5,388 bases of DNA from Deltaproteobacteria bacterium (lineage in GTDB: Bacteria > Myxococcota > XYA12-FULL-58-9 > JAUUZB01), in contig JAUUZB010000373.1 in NCBI GenBank assembly GCA_030590185.1, positions 1 through 5,388 on the forward strand. Reading direction: 5' to 3'. Under the pieces are notes generated by a model. That model did not search any database. It was given only the letters and a program-made list of their open reading frames with translations, and was not told where the DNA came from. Shown here one piece after another: positions 1 through 4,385 of the stretch. Within the stretch, counting starts at the first letter, position 1. The number at the start of each line of letters is the position of its first letter. The position numbers and the translations under genes were made by a program.

Positions 1-1979
1 AAGAGCGGGATCACCTCCCCGGTGAGGGTCTCAAACAGACTCTCCCGGTCGCGGTCGTCCTGAACCGCCGGGTCACAATGGCTCCGCGCCCCGCCGATGG
101 CGAACCCGTTGAGGCCGTCGTAGGCCTCGGCCCACCAGCCATCCAGGATCGAGCAGTTTAGGCCGCCGTTGAGCACCACCTTCTGACCGCTGGTGCCACA
201 GGCCTCGAGGGGCCGGCGCGGGTTGTTGAGCCAGACGTCGACCCCCTGTACCAGGTGGCGGCCAATGTTCATGTCGTAGTTCTCGAGCAACACGATCTTG
301 CCGGCAAAACGGGGGTCGCGGGTGATCCGGAAGATCGCTTGGAGCAAATTCTTGCCGCCATCGTCGTTCGGGTGGGCCTTGCCCGCAAAGACGATCTGCA
401 CCGGCCGGTCAGGATCGTTGATCAGGCGGTCGAGGCGGTCGAGGTCGGAGAGCAGGAGCGTACCGCGCTTGTAGGTCGCGAAACGCCGCGCAAAGCCGAT
501 GGTCAGCGCCTTCGGACGGAAGGTCTGATCGCACATCCGTACCGTGTCGGGCGACTCGCCACGTCGGACCGCCTGTTCGGCGGCGTTGCGGCGCACGAAG
601 TTCATCAGGTTGATCTTGAGCGCCGCGTGGGTTTCCCACAGCTCACCGTCGTCGACATCCTCGATGGCATCCCACAACTCTGGTTCCCAGGTTCGCTCGG
701 TCCAGTCCGGGGCGAAGTGGCGGTCGTACAGACGTCCCATCAGGGGCGCCAACCAGGAGCTTCCGTGTATGCCGTTGGTGATGTGCCCGATCGGGATCTC
801 CGCCTCGTCGCGTCCGGGCCACAGCGAGGTCCACATGCGCCGGCTGATCTGGCCGTGCAGACAGGAGACACCATTGGCGCTGTGGGCGAGCTTGAGCGCC
901 AGGACCGTCATGCAGAACTCTTCGTTCTCATCCGCCGGGTCCACCCGGCCAAGCCCGACCAAGGAATCGAGGGAGAGACCAAGGGCGTCCGCCATCGGCG
1001 TGAGGTGCTCTTCGATCATCTCCGGGGCGAAGCGGTCGTGTCCGGCCGGAACCGGAGTATGGGTGGTAAACACCACCTGACGGGCCACCCCAACGGAGGC
1101 CTCCTCAAAGGGGATCGCCTCCTCCTCCATGCGCTGCCTGGTCGCCTCGAGGGCGGCGAAGGCGCTGTGCCCTTCGTTGAGGTGCAACACGCCCGGGGTA
1201 ATCCCGAGGGCGGTCAAGGCGCGCATGCCGCCGATCCCGAGCAACATCTCCTGGCGGATGCGGATCTCGGTGTTCCCGCCGTAGAGGCGGGCGGTGAGAC
1301 GACGGTCCTCTTCACTGTTGGACTCGACGTCCGAGTCGAGCAGGAGGAGCCGGCAGCGTCCGATGGCCAACTCCCAGACCCGGGCGTGGATCGTGCCGTT
1401 TCGGGTATCCACCGACACCTCGACCGCCTTGCCATCGACGGTACAGGCGGGCCGCATGGCGAGCTGACTGATGTCGGTGGTCAGGTAGCTTTCCCGCTGC
1501 CAACCGTCCGCGTCCAGGTGTTGGTAGAAATAGCCCTGGCGGTAGAAGAGCCCGACCCCAACCAGGGGAATGCCGAGGTCGGAGGCGCTCTTGAGGTGGT
1601 CCCCCGCCAGTACGCCGAGGCCGCCGGAGTAAATCGGCAAGGACTCGTGCACGCAGAACTCGGCGGAGAAATAGGCCACCGGGTGGGCGAGCAGGGCACC
1701 GGCGTTCTTGGAGCACCAGGTGTGGCCCGAGGCCAGGTATTCGCGCAGGCGACGATACTGGTGGTTGACGCGGCCGAGCAGGCCAAACTCGTCGATCAGC
1801 TCCTCGAGGCGCTCCTGGGGGATCTCCGACAGCAGAGCTATCGGGTTGCGGTTGAGCTCCCGGAAACGGGCGTGGTCGATTTCCCGAAATAAACGGACGG
1901 CATCGGATTGCCAACACCACCAAAGGTTGCGGGTGATCTCGTTGAGGCGCTCTTGGGTCGATTCCAGCCGGGTTACCAT
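1..1979 (-). CDS. glgP: Alpha-glucan (glycogen) phosphorylase, DUF3417-containing type, 3' part missing
   Basis: This enzyme phosphorolyses terminal alpha-1,4 bonds of glycogen or maltodextrin to release glucose-1-phosphate in the cytoplasm, using PLP. The frame is open from the ATG at 1979-1977 to the window edge, giving 659 codons and no stop. Residues about 10-95 (LNEITRNLWWCWQSDAVRLF onward) match the N-terminal DUF3417 domain of the bacterial/archaeal TIGR02094-like branch. The GT35 core follows: YFSAEF at 103-108, GGLGVLAGDHLKSASDLG at 119-136, HLNEGHSAF at 266-274, HTPVPAGHDRF at 307-317, HITNGIH at 399-405, FARRFATYKR at 496-505, and ENYDMNIGRHLVQGVDVWLN starting at 566. EACGTSGQK ends at K600, the expected PLP Schiff-base lysine. 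Members of this branch are usually about 850 residues, so roughly the last fifth lies outside the window. The start is the only ATG after an in-frame TGA at 2015-2013. No purine-rich Shine-Dalgarno precedes it; the leader is pyrimidine-rich. It is divergent from glgA. The family call is very secure. Substrate preference (glycogen or maltodextrin) cannot be read from the sequence. Confidence 0.96.
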   Translation of the reverse strand, partial: MVTRLESTQERLNEITRNLWWCWQSDAVRLFREIDHARFRELNRNPIALLSEIPQERLEELIDEFGLLGRVNHQYRRLREYLASGHTWCSKNAGALLAHPVAYFSAEFCVHESLPIYSGGLGVLAGDHLKSASDLGIPLVGVGLFYRQGYFYQHLDADGWQRESYLTTDISQLAMRPACTVDGKAVEVSVDTRNGTIHARVWELAIGRCRLLLLDSDVESNSEEDRRLTARLYGGNTEIRIRQEMLLGIGGMRALTALGITPGVLHLNEGHSAFAALEATRQRMEEEAIPFEEASVGVARQVVFTTHTPVPAGHDRFAPEMIEEHLTPMADALGLSLDSLVGLGRVDPADENEEFCMTVLALKLAHSANGVSCLHGQISRRMWTSLWPGRDEAEIPIGHITNGIHGSSWLAPLMGRLYDRHFAPDWTERTWEPELWDAIEDVDDGELWETHAALKINLMNFVRRNAAEQAVRRGESPDTVRMCDQTFRPKALTIGFARRFATYKRGTLLLSDLDRLDRLINDPDRPVQIVFAGKAHPNDDGGKNLLQAIFRITRDPRFAGKIVLLENYDMNIGRHLVQGVDVWLNNPRRPLEACGTSGQKVVLNGGLNCSILDGWWAEAYDGLNGFAIGGARSHCDPAVQDDRDRESLFETLTGEVIPL

Positions 1980-2123
1980 GGAGGGGGTGAAAGCAAAGAG
2001 CGGGGGGCGAAATCAAGGGCCCCGTCTCGCCCCCCACTGGCAGTTGGTGTAAAGATCGCCTGCAACCGGGATGGTGAATGCCGGGCGGCTCCTCGAGCCA
2101 GAGGCCGCACGGTGGGATAGCGC
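1980..2123. promoter_or_regulatory. Divergent glgP/glgA intergenic control region
   Basis: These 144 bp separate the two divergent start codons and must hold both promoters unless transcription enters from elsewhere. The half nearest glgP is G-rich on the plus strand (GGAGGGGGTGAAAG, then CGGGGGGCG), so the glgP mRNA leader is C-rich and lacks a Shine-Dalgarno. No clear -35/-10 pair was found. TGGCAG around 2038-2043 resembles a sigma-54 -24 element, but the matching TTGC is not at the right distance. The stretch is called regulatory from its position and not from a recognised motif. Confidence 0.5.
2111..2116 (+). promoter_or_regulatory. Probable ribosome binding site of glgA
   Basis: GGTGGG lies 7 nt before the ATG at 2124. 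It is a weak Shine-Dalgarno. An in-frame TAG at 2118-2120 rules out any earlier start in this frame, so the ATG at 2124 is fixed by both features. Confidence 0.5.
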
Positions 2124-3656
2124 ATGAGGCGGCACGTCAAGCACAAGAAGGCGAAACCCCGAGCCCGAGCCCGCAAGTCCCTGCCGCGCATTCTGATCTG
2201 CACGCCGGAGGTGACCGAGCTACCGGAGGGGTTGGGCAACGCGGCCAACTTCATCCGCGCCAAAGGGGGAGGCCTCGGTGACATCTCCGCCGGCTTGATC
2301 CAATACCTCCACCGCGACGGACGCTTCGAGGTGCACGTCGCGGTGCCCAAGTACGACACCAAGATCCTCGACCTCGGCAACATCAGCATCCGCGAGATGG
2401 ACCACCTCGGCCCCGCCCTGCATGGCATGGGCATCCATCTGGTCACCGACGCCGCCTTCTCTCACCTGACCGACGTCTATGGCGACAATGACGCCCACCC
2501 CCGGGTGCGGCGCGCCGAGGCATTCCAACGCCACATCATCAATAACGTCCTCGACGAGGTCGATCCGGCGGTGGTCCACTGCAACGACTGGATGACCGCC
2601 TTGGTCCCCGCCGCAGCACGAGCGCGGGGCATCAAGAGCCTATTTACCTTGCACAACGTCTTCAGCGAGAAGGACACGCCGGAGAACGTCTACCGCAGCG
2701 GCATCGACGTCAGCCGCTTCATGGACTGGCTCTACTTCGAGCATTGGCCCGAGGACAGCCACGAAAACTGGTGCCACAACCGTATCGATTTTACCGCCAG
2801 CGGCATCCACGGCGCTGACCTGGTCAACACGGTCAGTCCTAGCTTCCTCGAGGAGATCGTCCGCGGCGACTTCTCGGACATCATCCCGGAGAGCGTCCGG
2901 CAGGCGGTGCGAATCAAACACGAAGCCGGCGCCGCCCTCGGTTTTCTCAACGGGCCGAGCGACAGCGCCGATCCGCGGGTTAGCCCCTACATCGTCAACT
3001 ACGACGTCGAGACCGCCACCAAGAAAAAACGACTCAACAAGAAAGAGCTGCAGCTGCGCATGGGGCTGCGGCAAAACCCTGACGCGCCGCTATTCTTCTT
3101 CCCGAGCCGGCTCTACCCGCAAAAGGGGCCGGAGCTGCTCTGGCCGATCATTCGGCGCTGCGTCGACAAGTACAAGGCGCAGTTCGCGCTCGTTGCCAAC
3201 GGTGACCCCGGCATCGTCCGACATTTCCGGGTCCTCGAGCCGCCCTATCGCGCCAGCATCTCCCACCGTCCCTTCTCCGAGGATCTCAGCACCCTCGCCA
3301 AGGCGGGGGCCGACTTCATCCTGATGCCCTCCAAGTACGAGCCCTGCGGGCTGCCGCAAATGGAGGGCCCGCGCTTCGGCACCCTGCCGGTGGCGCGCCT
3401 GACCGGCGGCCTGCGCGATACGGTCACCGAGATCGATCTCGACAACGAGACCGGCAACGGCTTCGTCTTCGCGGAGCACACCACCAAGGGCCTGGAGGAG
3501 GCCATCAGCCGGGCGGTGCGCTTCTACGCTCGATCCCGGGAGGTCAAGCGCCGGGTGATCCAACGGGTGATGCGCGAGAGTGTCGAGAAGTTCACCCTCG
3601 CCAAGACGGCGCAGGCCTACATCGACATCTACGATCAGTTGATCGCCAGCCGCTGA
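2124..3656 (+). CDS. glgA: Glycogen/starch synthase, GT5 family, divergent form
   Basis: This 510-residue cytoplasmic glycosyltransferase adds glucosyl units from ADP-glucose (possibly another NDP-glucose) to the non-reducing ends of alpha-1,4-glucan. The N-terminal GT-B domain begins at about residue 22 (RILICTPEV). The glucose-donor lysine motif appears as K47-G-G-G-L, where classical GlgA has KTGGL. VHCNDW at 151-156, TLHN at 175-178 and VNTVSPSFLEEI from 234 follow. The C-terminal domain shows LNG at 275-277, SRLYPQKG at 328-335, ADFILMPSKYEPCGLPQ at 396-412 with the catalytic E406, and RFGTLPVARLTGGLRDTV at 417-434. Compared with E. coli GlgA (about 477 residues) there are three oddities. 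Residues 2-19 form a very basic tail (RRHVKHKKAKPRARARK). About ten extra residues sit between EVTELP and the KGGGL motif. The usual NGID is NGPS. All core catalytic motifs are nonetheless present, so it is probably active. It is divergent from glgP, and its stop faces a repeat cluster. Confidence 0.92.
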   Translation: MRRHVKHKKAKPRARARKSLPRILICTPEVTELPEGLGNAANFIRAKGGGLGDISAGLIQYLHRDGRFEVHVAVPKYDTKILDLGNISIREMDHLGPALHGMGIHLVTDAAFSHLTDVYGDNDAHPRVRRAEAFQRHIINNVLDEVDPAVVHCNDWMTALVPAAARARGIKSLFTLHNVFSEKDTPENVYRSGIDVSRFMDWLYFEHWPEDSHENWCHNRIDFTASGIHGADLVNTVSPSFLEEIVRGDFSDIIPESVRQAVRIKHEAGAALGFLNGPSDSADPRVSPYIVNYDVETATKKKRLNKKELQLRMGLRQNPDAPLFFFPSRLYPQKGPELLWPIIRRCVDKYKAQFALVANGDPGIVRHFRVLEPPYRASISHRPFSEDLSTLAKAGADFILMPSKYEPCGLPQMEGPRFGTLPVARLTGGLRDTVTEIDLDNETGNGFVFAEHTTKGLEEAISRAVRFYARSREVKRRVIQRVMRESVEKFTLAKTAQAYIDIYDQLIASR

Positions 3657-3675
3657 GGAGCCGGGGCGGGCTTCC
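3657..3675 (+). terminator. Weak hairpin immediately after the glgA stop
   Basis: GGAGCC (3657-3662) can pair with GGCTTCC (3669-3675) with one bulged T and the loop GGGGCG. It starts at the first base after the glgA TGA. No T-tract follows, so it is at best a weak intrinsic terminator or an mRNA 3'-end stabilising hairpin. Confidence 0.25.
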
Positions 3676-3712
3676 TTCGACTCGCTTCCTTCGACTCGCT
3701 TCCTTCGACTCG
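3671..3712. repeat. Three perfect tandem copies of a 14-bp unit
   Basis: The unit CTTCCTTCGACTCG occurs exactly three times in a row, at 3671-3684, 3685-3698 and 3699-3712. The third copy runs straight into the REP-like element, since its CCTTCGACTCG is also that element's left end. The array therefore looks like slippage or duplication of the left edge of the REP-like element. Confidence 0.9.
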
Positions 3713-3727
3713 CTTCGCTCGCTCAGG
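3702..3727. repeat. REP-like extragenic element, copy 1
   Basis: This 26-bp element runs from CCTTCGACTCGC to GCTCGCTCAGG. It matches copy 2 at 25 of 26 positions; the only difference is T at position 14 (3715), where copy 2 has G. Sequences of the CCTTCGACTCGC...GCTCAGG kind resemble dispersed extragenic elements in GC-rich proteobacteria. It lacks the flanking GCGAACGG that follows copy 2. Confidence 0.75.
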
Positions 3728-3733
3728 ACCGAC

Positions 3734-3750
3734 GGGTCATTGGATGGCCC
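3734..3750 (+). repeat. Short inverted repeat (hairpin) between the two REP-like copies
   Basis: GGGTCAT (3734-3740) and ATGGCCC (3744-3750) form a 7-bp stem around TGG. The single non-Watson-Crick pair is G.U in plus-strand RNA but C/A in minus-strand RNA, so the hairpin favours the glgA transcript. No T-tract follows. Confidence 0.45.
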
Positions 3751-3757
3751 AGCGCGA

Positions 3758-3792
3758 CCCTTCGACTCGCTGCGCTCGCTCAGGGCGAACGG
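3758..3792. repeat. REP-like extragenic element, copy 2, with outer inverted repeat
   Basis: The 26-bp core at 3759-3784 repeats copy 1 with one substitution. It extends on the right into GCGAACGG. The outer ends CCCTTCG (3758-3764) and CGAACGG (3786-3792) are reverse complements except for one pair, giving an imperfect palindrome typical of REP-type elements. It lies between convergent genes, where it may aid bidirectional transcription termination or mRNA 3'-end protection. That role is inferred from position. Confidence 0.75.
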
Positions 3793-3819
3793 TTTAGGGG
3801 TTGAAGCAACCGAGGCGTG

Positions 3820-4242
3820 CTAGCGCTTGGCGAGGTACTCGTCGATGGCGCGCTCGGCGTTGATCCAATCCGTGACCGGATCGCCGGTGAAGGAGTGCCG
3901 CTCCGCCAGATAGTAAGCGGCCTCAGCGATCATCTTCCAACGTTCCTGCGGGGAGATAGAGGCGCCTGCGACGATGGCGCGCTTGCCGGCGGCGGGCGAC
4001 GTCTTGGTGGCGCCGGTCTTCTTTTTGGCTGCACCGGTCTTCTTCTTCGCTGCGCCAGTTTTCTTCTTGGCCGCGCCGGTCTTCTTCTTAGCTGCGCCGG
4101 TCTTCTTCTTAGCTGCGCCGGTCTTCTTCTTAGCTGCGCCGATTTTCTTCTTAGCTGCGCCGGTTTTCTTCTTCGCCGCGCCGGTCGCAGTCTTGGCGGT
4201 GGTAGCCTTCTTGCGAGTGGTGGTCTTTTTCTTCACGGCCAT
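3820..4242 (-). CDS. Histone-H1-like lysine/alanine-repeat protein with C-terminal DUF2934 domain
   Basis: This 140-residue basic protein has three parts. Residues 1-20 (MAVKKKTTTRKKATTAKTAT) are a Lys/Thr-rich head. Residues 21-76 are eight consecutive heptads of GAAKKKT, with Ile in place of Thr only in the second. Residues 97 to about 138 (SPQERWKMIAEAAYYLAERH, then DPVTDWINAERAIDEYL) match DUF2934, a small helical domain of unknown function with a conserved DW..AE signature, here D125, W126, A129 and E130. Low-complexity AAKKK repeats resemble the tails of bacterial H1-like proteins such as Hc1 or AlgP, which bind DNA through charge, so a nucleoid or nucleic-acid-binding role is inferred. 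There is no signal peptide or membrane segment. The ATG at 4242 is chosen because AGGGGGA lies 7 nt upstream; an in-frame ATG at 4425 would add 61 Pro/Arg-rich residues without a ribosome site. The gene is convergent with glgA and divergent from the phosphatase gene. Confidence 0.88.
   Translation of the reverse strand: MAVKKKTTTRKKATTAKTATGAAKKKTGAAKKKIGAAKKKTGAAKKKTGAAKKKTGAAKKKTGAAKKKTGAAKKKTGATKTSPAAGKRAIVAGASISPQERWKMIAEAAYYLAERHSFTGDPVTDWINAERAIDEYLAKR
4015..4182 (-). repeat. Eight 21-bp in-frame tandem repeats encoding GAAKKKT
   Basis: The units begin at 4015, 4036, 4057, 4078, 4099, 4120, 4141 and 4162. The three units at 4078-4140 are identical at the DNA level (GGTCTTCTTCTTAGCTGCGCC on the plus strand, 21 bp each, differing from the outer units by a few third-position changes). 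The outer units carry synonymous changes, and the unit at 4141-4161 carries the Thr-to-Ile change. Identical inner copies with diverged edges indicate recent unit duplication, so copy number probably varies between strains. Confidence 0.95.
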
Positions 4243-4249
4243 GGCTGCG

Positions 4250-4256
4250 TCCCCCT
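4250..4256 (-). promoter_or_regulatory. Ribosome binding site of the DUF2934 gene
   Basis: Read on the minus strand, AGGGGGA is followed by 7 nt and then the ATG at 4242. This good Shine-Dalgarno decides the start against the longer in-frame alternative beginning at 4425. Confidence 0.75.
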
Positions 4257-4284
4257 GGAGGTTCCCTTGGACGGCGGAAAGCTG

Positions 4285-4300
4285 CCACGGACCGCCGTGG
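4285..4300. repeat. Perfect 6-bp inverted repeat in a divergent promoter region
   Basis: CCACGG (4285-4290) and CCGTGG (4295-4300) flank ACCG. It sits in the 143-bp gap between the divergent DUF2934 and phosphatase genes, 43 bp upstream of the DUF2934 start. It may be a dimeric repressor site or a hairpin in the leader mRNA of the DUF2934 gene. A 6-bp stem in GC-rich DNA can arise by chance. Confidence 0.3.
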
Positions 4301-4370
4301 GGAGCAAGAAACAACGCCCCAGGGCGCGCACCGCGACTCGGCCCTAGCGTGCGGCACAGCGGTCTACTAT

Positions 4371-4377
4371 GAGGCGG
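4371..4377 (+). promoter_or_regulatory. Probable ribosome binding site of the response-regulator/phosphatase gene
   Basis: GAGGCGG ends 8 nt before the ATG at 4386. A second ATG at 4378-4380 is out of frame. The start at 4386 gives MKPTYRILLVDDS, with the receiver domain beginning at the expected distance from the N-terminus. Confidence 0.55.
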
Positions 4378-4385
4378 ATGCCGCG

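Noticed and set aside
255..1892. A 545-codon open frame on the plus strand, opposite glgP
   Set aside because: It is an antisense shadow. The minus strand encodes every conserved phosphorylase motif over the same bases, and the plus translation is Gly/Val/Glu-rich with no recognisable domain, as expected opposite GC-rich codons.
1312..2037. A 241-codon minus-strand frame overlapping the start of glgP
   Set aside because: It is out of frame with glgP, Pro/Arg-rich and lacks motifs. It reaches upstream only because the GC-rich leader has few stops.
2038..2060. A possible sigma-54 promoter (TGGCAG...) upstream of glgA
   Set aside because: The -12 TTGC element is not found at the required spacing, so only half of the consensus is present.
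4015..4182. A CRISPR-like array suggested by regular 21-bp repetition
   Set aside because: The units are contiguous with no spacers, are in frame, and encode a coherent basic protein.
4365..4370. TACTAT as a -10 promoter box before the phosphatase gene
   Set aside because: No acceptable -35 sequence lies 16-18 bp upstream, and the hexamer matches the consensus only partly.
3817..4372. Plus-strand frames with repeated LLLSCAG or FFLAAPV units that look like membrane helices
   Set aside because: They are antisense readings of the GAAKKKT repeat; CTTCTTCTT opposite AAG codons yields Leu/Phe-rich pseudo-transmembrane repeats. The minus strand has the ribosome site and a recognisable DUF2934 domain.
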